Source of the DNA: Macropodus opercularis | Taxonomy: Eukaryota; Chordata; Actinopteri; Anabantiformes; Osphronemidae | DNA: 64,000 nucleotides | Reading direction: 5' to 3' | NCBI GenBank assembly: GCA_030770545.1 | Contig: CM061105.1 | Span: forward strand, 10,151,001 to 10,215,000 | Part shown: piece by piece, positions 41,752 through 54,600 of the stretch | How the letters are laid out: each line of letters opens with the position of its first letter | Numbering within the stretch: position 1 is the first letter of the stretch | The notes under the pieces: generated by a model | The model's database searches: none | What the model saw: the letters and a program-made list of their open reading frames with translations, nothing else | Told to the model about the DNA's origin: nothing | Translations under genes and position numbers: made by a program

Positions 41752-44700
41752 TTTTTTCTTTGTTCCGCTCCTCCTTTCACTCTCACAGACGCACTCAGAA
41801 GACCTTGAGATTATAGAGCTGTTGGACTAAAACAACCTGACAGGATCGCTGTGTTTTCTGCTGTGGGGCCACGTTCCCTCTAAGCTTCATTACTTCGATT
41901 CACGTTTCCTGCTTCCACTAACAAAAGGCCTCATTGCAGGGAATGAAGCTAAAAGCGCATGTGTTTCTTTACTCATTCATGTCAAAATAATCACCTGTTA
42001 TAGATGCATATCCAGCTGCTTGAAGATTCAGGAACAGTGCAGTTATTCATGTATCAAGAGTAACGATGATGATACTATTTCTACAGATTCGGCTTCGTCT
42101 CCGTGGAGAGAGGTCACCTGGCATTGACCGGACTAAACGGCCCTGCTAGTCACTGGCCAGCCGTCCTCCGGTGGATCTTCTAATACACAGCTAGGCCTGC
42201 ATGACACACCCAGCGACACAGTGTTGTCATATGACTGGGTTCCCTCATGTAATGGGAGAAAATCGCATCATCTTCGTTTCAGCACCAGCTGCAATCACCT
42301 GCTGGGTGATTTCATTTTAAAACGCCCATTTATCTCTGTCTGGCCCACGTTACGTCCCACCTAGTTGTGCTCACTTCAAAGAGTTCGCTGGCTTGATAAC
42401 AAACTTTCCAGATCGGTGCTCACAGCCACAAGACGACGTGTGGACGGCTCCAGATATGTGTGAATATAAGCACAACTCCAGACGCCTCCACTTCCTCATT
42501 TGGGAAAAGGCTGTCAGCTGTTTCATCCTCAGATTTTCCTCCCTTCTCCAGCTCAGTTCCAATCACTGGACCTTCCCTGTCAACCTTTACACCTGTTGCC
42601 TTTTCTCCTTCAGACCCCGGCACATACTAGACCCATCGTTTCCCACAGTGAGCTGCTAGATTACTGTCATTAATGTTCAGTGGGTTTAGCGCATATGTTG
42701 AATATTTTATAAGATGTGACAACATTTTAAAACTCCCGTCAGACAACGATCGCCATCATTTAAACCCAAGGCTGAGCCGTGTACCTCAGTATGTCATGTC
42801 TTGCTTTCCTTCCACTTGTAAACCATTTGGCCCTTTCTCTCTGTGGAAAAACTAGCCTCTCCAGACATGTCCCTAGTGTCTCAAGATCAATTTGCAATCT
42901 GTGACCGGTCATCAGAGATGATAAATATCTTGGTTTCGTGGCAGCTAAGTGCTGTAGAGTGATTTCTGTTTGTTTTCCCCTTTCAGTGTTAGCAGAGGAC
43001 TAGTGCATTTCAGGGAATAACATTTTTCGGTGAAGGTCTAAGTGTGAGTAAACACTCATTGTGTGTTTCCAGGGCTTTCCAGATAGTGTGTCCTGTTACT
43101 TCTCCTGAAGATTCTGCCCTTTCAGTCTAACTGTTTTTTTTTTGGTGTTTATTTCCAAAATGCTTCATGTCACAAATGGAAGGAGTCAGCGATTTGTCCT
43201 TTCTAATAGCAGCTCACTCACCAGAGTCATGTATCTGTGCTGCCTCAGAATCAAACCCGCTTATTTCAGAGCTAACTGTGTGGATCTTTCGCTTGAGCTT
43301 TGCCTTTAATCTCCTTTTGATTTGGATACAATGAATCCATTAGCGTTTGGAGCAGGGTCGAGGACTTTTACAGCTGGTATTCAGACGCAACCTGTGCCGA
43401 CTCATTGAAAGCATTTCTGTTAATCCAAGTCAGGGCTGCAGAGCATGCAACGAGTACACACTGTCAAAGAGTCTCAGCTTGTATTGCAAGCCACCCTCAA
43501 GGTTGTTCACATTTTCTAATTTGTGTTGAAGTACAAGGAAAACAAAAAGGCACTTCACAGCTGTTTTGAGGGTGGGGGTGTTAAACAGTATTATTAATGG
43601 TTAGATGGAGGGTTACATAGAGTGTCTGGCTTTAGATCAGAACAAACACCAGCTATGGTCCTACCCAGGTGCCACCTACTGTCACGCTGGCTGTAAACGC
43701 TTTTTAACATGTTTATATTAACATTCACCTGACTGTGTGTAATCTGAAAGGGATCACTAGGGATGAGCTCAGACAGGATTATCACCAATCTGCAGCTTTA
43801 CTAAGCTTTTTGTCATGTGTGGACCCTTTTGTTGTTACATTGTGCAACGTTACTGTCACAGCAGTGTAAATTAGAAATGTTTACACTATAGGAAAGCTTT
43901 AAATGTAAATGTTGTGTGTTAGGTAACGTAGGTATCTGATCTCCACATCAAGTCTGGAAGCTCGGTGTTCATAATTCTTCATGCTGCCCCCAAGTGGTAA
44001 AAAAGATTAATGCAAATATTAAAATGAGCTGTTTCTTCATATAATTTTTCAGACACTGTCGCATTTGACACCACTATGCCCACCTTTGCTTTTCTAGACC
44101 AGAAGAGCTGTGACTATGAAAACTTAAAGAGGTTGCTGCTTAGTATTTGTCACATGCACATAAATTTAAACGCTGTAAACACCCCCCAAAACATCTCAGA
44201 GCTGCAGATCATAACTTTAAAGTTAAACAAATAGATAGTGGGGATAAATGTTTTGAGTGTTGTCTTTGTGTGTTTGGTTGTTTTCCTTGGCAAGTAATGT
44301 TAGAGGAAAACCGCAGCGTACACAAGCCCCTAAAACACTTGTGTATGTGTCATTCTGACACATGTAGACAGGATGAACACAGTCTTTCTCATTACCAGGC
44401 CTTCATGGAGACAAGCTGTCAGGTTGAAACCCACAGGAGCCTACTGCACATGCTGCAAACCATCAGCCTCAACTCCCAAAGCGAAGGAAATAGGATGTCT
44501 GCTAGCATCAGCATTAGAGGGAAAGAAAATATTTACAGGAAAAGCATTCAAACAGAATTTTTGATTATAGACCAACACTTCCACAAGGTGTTAGTCCACC
44601 GGGTTCAGTTTCAGTTTACAGTCTGCTGTCAGTGCAGCCAGTGGAGATGTTTAACTATCTCACTAATGTGACTGAAGTCAGAGCAAGATATCAACATGTC

Positions 44701-44840
44701 TCAGAAACAAAACCATCAGTCTGCATTGCCAGTTAAGCACTGATGAGGAAAAAGACAGCAAGTGTTCTAAACGAACTGTAAACGTGAAGCGTTAAAAAAA
44801 ATTGAAAGAGTCATGTGACTTGTCAGTCAAAGACGACGTT

Positions 44841-44862
44841 TATAAAACAATATTTGACGTCA
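44841..44862 (+). promoter_or_regulatory. TATA box with adjacent full CRE
   Basis: TATAAAAC at 44841 is followed 7 bases later by a full palindromic cAMP-response element, TGACGTCA (44855-44862). CREs normally sit upstream of TATA boxes, so the order is unusual on the + strand; read on the - strand the CRE comes first but the TATA reads TTTTATA. A transcript start could lie nearby. No gene is identified downstream. Confidence 0.3.
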
Positions 44863-46028
44863 CTCAAGAGTCTCAGTCATTTAGTTGAGCTTATCTTTCA
44901 GTCAGGCCGACTGGACGTGTTTTCTTTGTAGTAATTGTTTTTCTCCGTGGTTGCAAGAGGGAGCGTAGTCAAAGTGCAAAACATCTTTAAGGTATCAAAG
45001 GAAAGAAAGGATTAGAATCACACATTTTCACCTGAAGTGAAGGTAGGTAGATAGAAAGGACATTCAAAGCCACAGACTTCCTTTGTTCGTCTTCAAGAAC
45101 CTTGAGTTTGAAATGTATCAGAAGCTCTTTAAAGAACAAAGCCGACACCCAGAGAAAGCTAAGGACCGCTGCTACCTGATCTGTGACCATGGGACTGTTG
45201 GGAAAATAAAAAATAACATGAATTCTTCACATAAACAAACTAATCTTTGTAGATTGTACTACAAATGTATTGTATGCACTGTAATCATTATGTGGTGCTT
45301 TGTGCGTTGACTGGTGCATATTTTACTCTCACAACAGTCCCTGATCTTTAGAGGCATGAAAGACTAAACACACATATACAGAAATCTAGAGCTTCAACTA
45401 TGTCATACAGAACATTTGTAGTTTACTGAAGTACTTAAATGTAATGTTACAACCACTCTGCTGCAATGAGAAGCACTGGACGTTTAGTTCTAAATACATG
45501 TATCTGTTAGCTTGTGTCTTCACTTGACAAAAGCTGATTCCTCAAATAATTGTCTGATAAATGTTGATGAGGGCAGGACATTCATGTTAAGTGTCCATAG
45601 CAACAGCTACAATAGCTGTGTCTTCAGTTACTATGAATGTTTACCACGACTTGATTCTCAGATTGAAGCAACCAAGTGCTTCCACCTTCATTTTAGTATT
45701 GATTCTGTAATTTGTACAACCCCAGAATAAATTGTAGTTACTAAGTCCATAACTGTTTTAATTCTGTTCAGGTTATTTATACTGCGCCACATTACAACGG
45801 ACAAGCAAGAAGCCCCACACTGAGCAAGCCTAGCACGTGTGAAGTGCACGTATTCTCACACCACATGTGTACGTGTAGCAGCAAGTTCTCCGTGCACATG
45901 CCTTATTCACAGTGAAGATTTCCACACACATACAAACCCTGCAGCAGGAGTTAAAGCATTACTGCTTCACCACTGCTCCGCCACGTAGAAATAAGACTTT
46001 CTGTTTTTATTCCGTCCTGTTCCAAATA

Positions 46029-46038
46029 GTATAAAAAG
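46029..46038 (+). promoter_or_regulatory. strong TATA-like sequence
   Basis: GTATAAAAAG is a good TATA-box match, but no open reading frame or splice signal downstream suggests a gene. It may be chance in AT-rich DNA. Confidence 0.2.
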
Positions 46039-49000
46039 GTCAACATACGCTGTCAATATAAGCAGAATAGCAGTGTGTGTGTTTAATCGATGGCTGCTTG
46101 GCTCGTGCTGGATGCTTGGAGATGAAGCCGGTGTGTTTTTTTATAGATGCAGGTGCAGCGTGGGGCCTCAGGATGGAGCCAGTGTGCTTTGAAACGCAGA
46201 GAATCAGAGAATCAAGTGTGTATTGCCAGGTACAGTAAGGACTCAGAGACCAGAGACATGGAGCCACGTTCTCAGTGACAACCCCGTGGCATTATGTACA
46301 TCAGCCTAGTGTTAAATGTTCCAGTGTGAGCGTCCCGTCAGTTTTCTGAGGACGCTCGTGTTGCCGTCGTTCCTTTAGTTGTGATTGTGTTAGAAGTCAG
46401 CTTGTGTATCATTGAGCCACTGTCCGCACACGAATGGATAATGGGCTGACTTGGTACGGACACCTCACAAGGGGGTGTATGTGTGCAGCGTTAGCGTTGC
46501 ACAGTAAACAAGCTTGTCTCTGTCCCTATTGTACAGTCAACTCCAAGCCCTGCACGGTAGCTTTATAAAGTCAGCTCGGTGTTAATCTAACAAGCGGCTG
46601 GTTTGGGGCATTGTTAGCAAACTAAACTGGGAGGCATTAAAATTTAATAAAGCAACGCTGCCTTTCACCAGCCACATGCGTCCAAGGCCGTCGCTGTTTG
46701 TTACACGATAAATAATGATAGCACCAAGCACCACCACACATAGGACAGAGTCTGTATTAAAGCAATAATTCAACATTTTGGGGAAAAACATTTATCCTCT
46801 TTCCTGCCATGAGTTGGATCAGGATAGAGCCGCGCTGCAGCGTAATGAGGGAATGGGTGCCAGGCTGTGTTTTGGCCAGGTGCAGCAGCTTCCTCCCGTC
46901 TCGTCTCTGTCTGAACTTTTAAGAAGTCAAGCGAGGACACATCTGTATGCAAAAGGGTGAAAGTATCAGCAGAAAAAAAAAAAAATCTGATTGATTTTTC
47001 CATGCCAGTAAAAGCTATGACTAACGCTGTATCAACCATTTAATTACACATAACCCCCCTCACTGCACAGGACCCGAGAACAAGCAGCCTCAAAAACAGA
47101 GACATGTTCTTGTGTTTAATCATGTAACGTAATGCGCTGCTGCTGTAGCTCATAAATTCGGATGCCTCTCTTCTCCTTTATGCCTGAGTTCAGGCTGCAT
47201 AATTGGTAGCCTACAGTGAGTGTTTTGGAGAGAGCATGCATAGTGGGAATATTTCCCTATGGTGACACACAGCTGATGCAGAACAAAAATGACATTTTCT
47301 TCCCCACATGGTTCGACTGCCGAGTATAAAGCACCGGAGAGAACTTTTCTTTGCTGAGACAGCTCTGATAGCATAAAACACAAAACGCCTAACACAGACA
47401 TGCAAATGCTGTATTGTGGGATACTCTGTGTGTAATAATGGTCAAAAGTGAAAGTCAGATTATTGTTCTGATACTACCATGCCCAGTATTATTCAGTAAA
47501 TCACAAAACTGCAGACGCCCCAAAGGACTGGGCCGCACTTTGATTGTTGGGGATATTTGTGCGCGCAGCTGGCTGTGCAGCGTGCGCTCGCGTGCTGCTG
47601 AGAGAGACGGAGGAGGCTGAACTGTGAATTCGAAAACAGCGAAACTGCAAAAGTGTGTTTCTGGAAGAACAGTGGAAGGTAGTTGTGTTTAAAGGAAAGG
47701 GGACTGAGGAATTGTTCCCTTGTGTAAGTGGATGTGACAGCTTCTCACCCAGGAGAGCACTTGTACCGAACACAGACTAGAGGCCAGCAGGGCCACCTGT
47801 CACACAGATCTGTGACTAAAGAACTCTATTAGTGAACAAGCACCCCAGGGTAACACACACGAAAACACGAACACTGCGCACACACACAAAGTCAATATGC
47901 ATATTATCATACTGATTAGCTACGACGACAAAAAATATGGTGAAGGATATGACAAGAGTAGATTGACAGCCCCATTCAATATTAATTCTTTCTTTAACGA
48001 CCCCATTCTCGAGATTATATCCTCCTTGTCACTACACTCGGCAATATCATTGCTCAAATGAGCACATTTTCAATTTACATGATTTACAGTACAGGGAGTG
48101 TGAATGCCCACGAAACAAAAAAATTCTCTTCAATACATTAGGTGGTGCACGGCCATGTTTCACTCTGTCCACACTCTGCTCGGCATGTGACAATTATCAA
48201 GATGGATTCGCTCTAAACTGTGTATACGGCCACGAATGCGCAGTGTATTTGAAAAGATAAGTGGGGGCTCAGTGTTGAAATAAAAATGATCTATATTTCA
48301 AATCAGCGTCAAGCAGGGTTGAGAGGGACGCCGCAAACTTAACTCCTTGCTGCTTTTGCACTCACATGCATGCAGCCTCGCGTTTTGACGTTATTGTCTA
48401 AAATAATTACCTGTCAGACACGGTTCAGACATAATATAGGTTACTCCATGGGCGGAGATGCTCCGCTAGAATACAATAGCCTGAGGAGTTTTCCACACTG
48501 TCGCTCTGTTGTGGTCAAATAAAATAATCATATTTGACACTGCCGCATCCTCTGGAAAACCACGACAAGTCGGGCTGTCAGGGCTCTTTTTCCTGGTTCT
48601 TGTCCTTGAAGCCTTTTGTCATCGAGTTCGAGTTCTTGCCCCTCCCCGCCCGAGAGAGTAGTGGTGATGTTTGATTTTTAAATGGCTGCTGGAATAAAAG
48701 CCATGAAATCAGGGATGATCGCCGCTGTCTCTCAAACCACTACCTCCCCATTACCTCCCTACTGCAGCCTCTCACGTGGTGCTGTCTAGCTGATTCAAGG
48801 AGAGAAATTCATTGGAACAGGTGGAGCTGTGGACCATATCCCATTAGTGAGTCTGCCAAAGGCCGGTCCCTGTAGGAGTAAGCCCTCCTCTTCATGCACC
48901 ATGGGCACAAGCTACTGTATATAGACTTGAATTTATAGGCTAAAATCCTGCTTCTCTGGCAAAAAACGGGGTAGGAACGATGAGCCTATTGATCACAGCT

Positions 49001-49850
49001 TTCATTACGTTTAATAAATCTGTAAAACACATGATATAAGCCCTGTTTCGTGCGAGGAATGTTTTTAGCCTGGGCGCTTTTAGAGAACAGTCATTCGCAA
49101 TGAAAGTCAGGGGCTGAAAGTACTGTAGGGTAGCTGATGTGTATATTGGGGAACACGTGAAGGGCGGACATGGCTCTGACTTTGGCTTTTAGCCCCTGGC
49201 TTCATGACTCTTCCCACATGGCAACACATAATGGCAACGCTCGCAATTCTATACATAGCACAAGTAACGTCGAACCCAATGATCGTCATTGTGCACAGTT
49301 ATCTGATTGTTACCACAGCAGGAACTGTGCACATGTGATCTCAAACGCGTCAGCATCTTAAATGAGTCAATCACAGCTGAAGGAAAAACGTTCGTGGTTT
49401 TATTGTTGCAGAGGACAAAGTGTATTTAGAGAATTAGGGCACAAATGAGTCTTTTAACACAGTGCAGTTGCTGAAGCTGCACTTATCCAATGTGAAATCA
49501 GTCCTTTAGCCCTGGCCGAGCTAATACTTCACAGTACCTGCTATTAAAAAGGGAAAAGGCACCTTATTACCTGTTTTCTGCCTCACTGCTTTGGTCGTTT
49601 GCAATAGATGAAGTTTGAAACGTTGACGTCTGGTCAGTGTAATCAAGTCATGTGTAATATTTAAGGTTTTCAGTATTTCAGTGACATAGTTCTAGATGTG
49701 TAAGGATGAATTCTAGTTTACAGCCCAGAATGTGGCCAAGCAAAGTTATGAATGAACCCATCAGACCTTTGTCTTTGTGTAGCAATACTGTATAAATGTT
49801 TGTAGTCCTGGTTGTGTGCAGGCTGTGTGTAAATCTAAGTATCTAACCCT

Positions 49851-49863
49851 TGACCTTTGACCC
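49851..49863 (+). promoter_or_regulatory. second exact DR1 nuclear-receptor element
   Basis: TGACCT T TGACCC, identical to the element at 40705-40717, with another GGGTCA half-site just downstream (49866-49871). Confidence 0.4.
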
Positions 49864-50289
49864 TTGGGTCATCCCACTCACTCCCATTGCAAAGAACAAC
49901 ATAACATTCACGTAATAGCTACCTAGCAGCTACCAGCCACGTTAGCTTTCACTGCGAGGAATGAAAGCTACGATTAAGGAGAACATGCAAAGGATTCTTG
50001 TGATGGGTGAAACAGGAAGTGGAATACCAAAATAAGAGCAGGAAATACACTATTGTAGTTTTATTGTTAAAGTGTCTTCATTAGTTGCTGGTGTGAAAAG
50101 TAAAGTAAGACCTAAAATGCAAGATAAAAAAAATCTTAATTATCACCTTTAATTATCTTACAGTTCCTCACTGGCTGCCTCTCATGAGGTGGACTAGCAG
50201 GCTGCATCTTTTTAACCTTTATGTATTCAGCACAGGTTCTGTCTTCTTTTGCAGAAATTCCCTGACCACATTAACATCTGAGCAACTGT

Positions 50290-50402
50290 GAGCGGTTGGG
50301 ATTAAGGGTCTTGCTCAAGGACATGGAAGTGTGTCCAGAGGGCCAGGCATTGAACCAGAGACCTTGACAGACTGGCTTCTCTGCTACATCTGTCCTGCTA
50401 GT
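50290..50402 (-). mobile_element. relic of tRNA-derived SINE
   Basis: On the - strand the sequence shows a degenerate tRNA-like head with a recognisable B box (GGTTCAATGCC at 50356-50346), followed by the core TGTCCTTGAGCAAGACCCTT common to a widespread teleost SINE type. The A-box part (GTAGCAGAGAAGCC) is decayed. No target-site duplication is evident. Confidence 0.5.
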
Positions 50403-51037
50403 TGTTAGTTAATATAGAAATATTAGTTAACACAAGCAATCTTTAATAAATGAATGCTACTAAACGAATACTAAGGCCGTGGCATCATTTAGTATTTAGA
50501 CAACTTACCCCCCATTAATTTGCCAACTTGCTAAAGGAAGGCAAAGTGAGAGAACAGGCAAAAGCACAACGGATGAAATGCGCAGACGTTTTGCCATTGC
50601 CCATCATGCTTAGCGTCGAATCGTGTCTCTGCAGTAAAACAATATCACAGAGCCACAGCAAGATCAGTGTTTATTTGGGTTAACTAAGTACTCTGCTCCT
50701 CTAATGTGAGCTTCTCACTGGCTGGAGATGAATGTTGTTGAAAGGCTATGAAAAATGTATCCAAGTTAGACTCCTGGGTCTCATGCTGAGCCCGAAAGCT
50801 GCGTGAAGAAAAAAACTGTATAATTATTCTCATCAGGAGAAGAACCGTTCTGTATTTCCAAAAAGCAGGCCAGTGCTAATCCAGACCAATAATCCTTCTC
50901 TTCCCCTCACGATGTCTCCTTCTAGCTTTAAATGTGAAAAGCCAGAATTCTCACCTGTCTAGTTTGAGTTTTCCACCTGACACCTGACTGTACTATATCG
51001 TATTTGCAGTGAAAAATAACTACCGCAATTCTCCGTA

Positions 51038-51065
51038 AGTGCGGCAGAGTGTCCTTGAGCAACAT
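51038..51065 (+). mobile_element. possible SINE core fragment
   Basis: A GTGTCCTTGAGCAA core lies on the + strand, like that of the two flanking SINE relics but in the opposite orientation to them. It is only a short fragment, so the call is weak. Confidence 0.25.
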
Positions 51066-51504
51066 GCACTTGTGAACTGAAAATGTTGCATTAGTCACTA
51101 GGGAGTAGTGGCGACTCAGGATTCAGTTCATGACTCTGAATGTAATGGGGAATGTCAGTATTATAATAAGAAAGTTCCATCTCATTTTTCTTGACCTTTT
51201 GTTCGAATACTCCCTCTGAGTTTGTACTTTTATAGCAAAATCAATATGTGCATCATGACGCTCTTTGTTCTTCATGCACAACAATGGCCAGTGGCTACAA
51301 GTTGTGCTTAGCATATTATGTGCTGCAGTTCAGTCCTTTGTTTACATCTGCGCTCACCAGGTAAACTGTACGATTGGGTGGTATTTTACATATAATTTTT
51401 CCCCAGGCCGTGACGTGAATCGATAGCGTGAGCACTGTTCTCACTGGACAATTCCGTGTCAATTGGCAATTTTACGCTGCAGTTGTGTGTTTTAAATTTC
51501 TGAC

Positions 51505-51616
51505 CGACACAACAGGGGCAACTTAGGGTTCAACGCCTTGCCCAAGGGCACTTCGAGACCTGCCTTAACCCCTCTCATGGTGGATGACCGCTCTATATCC
51601 TGAACCACAGCCGTCC
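51505..51616 (-). mobile_element. relic of tRNA-derived SINE, second copy
   Basis: The - strand begins GGCTGTGGTTCAGGATATAG (51613-51594), which retains the tRNA A-box region of the common fish SINE head (GGCTGTGGCTCAG...AGAGC). It ends in TGCCCTTGGGCAAGGCG and GTTGAACCC, the usual core. The B box is deleted or decayed. The relationship to the copy at 50290-50402 is clear from the shared core. Confidence 0.6.
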
Positions 51617-54600
51617 TTTAGGACATGTGGGTGTTTGCTCTTAATTTATATATTCGCAAACTAAGAATGAGTTGACAGCCCTGAGAAAGAAACTGCAACC
51701 TTTACTGTACCTGTTGTTTTACTGATGTAGGCAGGATAGGTTTTGTTTATTCTAAGCTGTAGTTGGAAAATCTTGTTACATTAAAGCGAACCCTGCGTTT
51801 CTGCTGCGTATTCAGTAATACAGGTTTAAAGGCGGTGCTGACTGTGCCCCGGTGCAGTGCTACAACAGCAAATCAAAACAAAGCACGAGAGTGACAGCAG
51901 GCCTTCCTCAAGCGTCCTACACTTAAAATGCTGCTCCCCTGGGACGTCCTAACTCTTCACTGCTGACATACTGTACAATGGACAGTTTAGAAGGTGGCAA
52001 AGAAGACTTCAGAGTGGCAGAGTTACAACCTGCAAGGTCAGCCCTTTAAACCAGGCCTGTCACCAAGCCTTGACCTGTTACAAAGCAGAAAACAGTGCTG
52101 ATAAAACTGCTGTCATTGCAGGGAAGTCAAACTTTTCAAACTATTTCTATCCCCCTGTGATGGAATGTGCTCAACTGTGATTTAACTGAGCTTAAAGCAT
52201 CACCGTATTTAATTACGCCAATCTAAACGATAGAAACAGATACGGAGGCGAACGCTGGCATCGTTGGTGTGTCAGAGATCCACGGCATCTAATCTGCTGA
52301 GTAATCTGTCCAACGAAAACTTTGCTACGGAAATGGGAGAAACAGGCCGATGTTATAGCTGTTCGCTGCCTCTGAGCTGGCAGGGGTAAACGGGCCGGTG
52401 ATGTTTCACTGAAAACCAGTCATCTTCACATAGATTTTGTCCTGCTGCGACTTGATCCTCATTTGCATGACTCGTGCACAACCAACTCTATGTAGACTCT
52501 CTGACATTTCAGTGCTGATGCCATTTCTCCGGTTTCCAGATTCAAAGATCTGCTGCTAATGAGAAAGCTGTGCTGAAATCATGACCCAGAATACTTACAT
52601 CACACGCAGTAGTGTAACTTTGAAACATTTCAAACCATTCTCATTCCCACGGCATCAAATACTGACATTTTGTCAAAGCTGCTGGCATCTCATAAATACA
52701 CACAAGGTGCCCTTTGGCATCTGCATCTGACATACAGCCGTTTTCAATTGACTGTGACTTTAACCCACTGGCGGCGGTTTGAGACACGCAGGGCAGCTGC
52801 TCCAGTTGTGTATTGACTTTAATTTAGACCTGTCTGTGGCAAAATCCAATGCATTGAGCTCTGATTCCCAGCGGAGAGGTGAGACACGATGCAGATTTTC
52901 TGCTCTAATTAAATATTCTTCATTCCTTATTTCGCCTCACAGTGAACCCACATTCCAGCTTCTCGCAGGGGTGGATATCGGTGTCGCCTTCACATTCCAC
53001 GTCATTTCTGGCTCTTCTCCTAGGCCTGGGTATGCAGGTGGATCCAGAAGATCATGCCACATTTGTGAGATGGCTGAAATAAAAGCAATCTTAAGAGACC
53101 TTCATCCGCCGTACCTGACCTAGCCCTTCACAGAGTGGGTGATTTGGAGCAACAGCAGTAACATCTTCTCAATTTCCCTTTATAAAAAACGTGTGGATCT
53201 GTAGTTCATGTTAGTGAGGAACTCAGCAGTCATTGTACAATGAAAGAAAAAAAAAATTGCACACTTACGTTGGGTACACATCTCAGTCCTGAATAGATTA
53301 TCCTGAAATACACCGCACTTGAGCACAGGCTTTCAGCTTTGCAGCACAGTGCCAATTTTTAATAGAACAGCTGAATAGCACAAGGTTAGCGGACTTGCTA
53401 TCGGCGTGGTTTGGCAAATTCAAACAATGATGCAGTAAAATAGTAAAAGCACATTGATGCATAGCTGTTTATAGACAAGCACAGGAAAGAGATGCAGATG
53501 CAAACGCGTTACAACGAAAGCTCCACAGCTACAGTCCAAGGCTGGAGCAGATTAGGTGTAAATGCGTTGCTGACGTCATTTACAGCAAATATTGGGCACA
53601 GTGAGCAACAGAGCATTAATAACTCAGCATTACAGAAGCGTAATAAAACTGATTGAATGTTCCTTTAAATCCAGTAGACATCAGTCACGATGAATCGGAT
53701 GCGCCGCTAGTCAGGGAGTGGCTCTACTTTTCGTCTCGCATGAAGCGCAGGGGCATCAAGGTGTAAGACGGACTAGCTGCGCTTATTGGGGAAGACAAGC
53801 TGTGTTCACTTTAATTTTCCCAAGCCTTTGTCAGGACGCTAGAATTTGTTCAAAAGAGCATCTTTCTTTTCTTTTTTTTAACCCTTTTCCCCACAGTATA
53901 GTGAATAATCTATTTGAGCCTATTCAGGAAATCTGTTTGTCAACACAAGACTCAAAATGCATATTCATAACCGACGGATGAGTTCTGTGTAACGAAGAAA
54001 AGCCAGATAAGCTGTATTGTAAATTTCCCGGAACAATAAGCCAGTGGTACCTGCCATTATCGTATTCACAGAGTAGCCCTCCATGAGCTGTGAATAGCAT
54101 TTCGATATCAAAGCATTCTCACCGTTTCAGGGTTTCTTTACTTGACAAATGCCAAAGACGTCATTAAATGCTCTGCGACTGCAGTAGGAGTGACAGGCAG
54201 GCAGCATGTGAGTCAACACAGGTTTTTCATTGGTCAATATCTCCAGCTTTCAAATATTCCTTTAGACAAATCATAGGTGTTTGAATTAAAGCTCCTGGTT
54301 CTGATGAAACCAAACAGTCTTGCACAGGCTCTTTAAAAACCCCATCAGCCAATATACAGCTAACTAACGACCTCAAAGTGAACTGGTTTCATATGTTGCT
54401 ATTAATCTTCAGAGAACAGCTCAGCTTCTTGTAAATGCAGTATATGCAGTAGGCGTTCGTATATATGGAGTATTTATGAGCCAGGGCTAAATATTACATT
54501 TGTACTGTGCTAGACAGGACTGACGGGCTGTGTAGCTCGTCTGCAGTCCAACATTTTCACATTTTTTCTGAATACACAAACAACTCAAGTAAATATAACT

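Larger units (their letters stand above)
38886..50270. other. gene-poor region upstream of aqp4, proximal half
   Basis: No protein exon can be supported in this 11 kb. It holds two identical DR1 motifs (40705-40717, 49851-49863), simple repeats (40401-40428, 41729-41751), a TATA-plus-CRE arrangement at 44841-44862 and another strong TATA-like box near 46030. The 174-codon ORF at 44147-44671 has no recognisable similarity and no coding-like neighbours. In human the next gene in this direction is CHST9; none of its exons is visible. Confidence 0.6.

Noticed and set aside
44147..44671. 174-codon + strand ORF
   Set aside because: No family resemblance, irregular codon use, and no promoter or polyadenylation signal that frames it; probably chance.
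49950..49976. Short inverted repeat AGCTTTCA...TGAAAGCT
   Set aside because: The 8-base stem is too short for a microRNA precursor or a terminal inverted repeat, and no target duplication flanks it.
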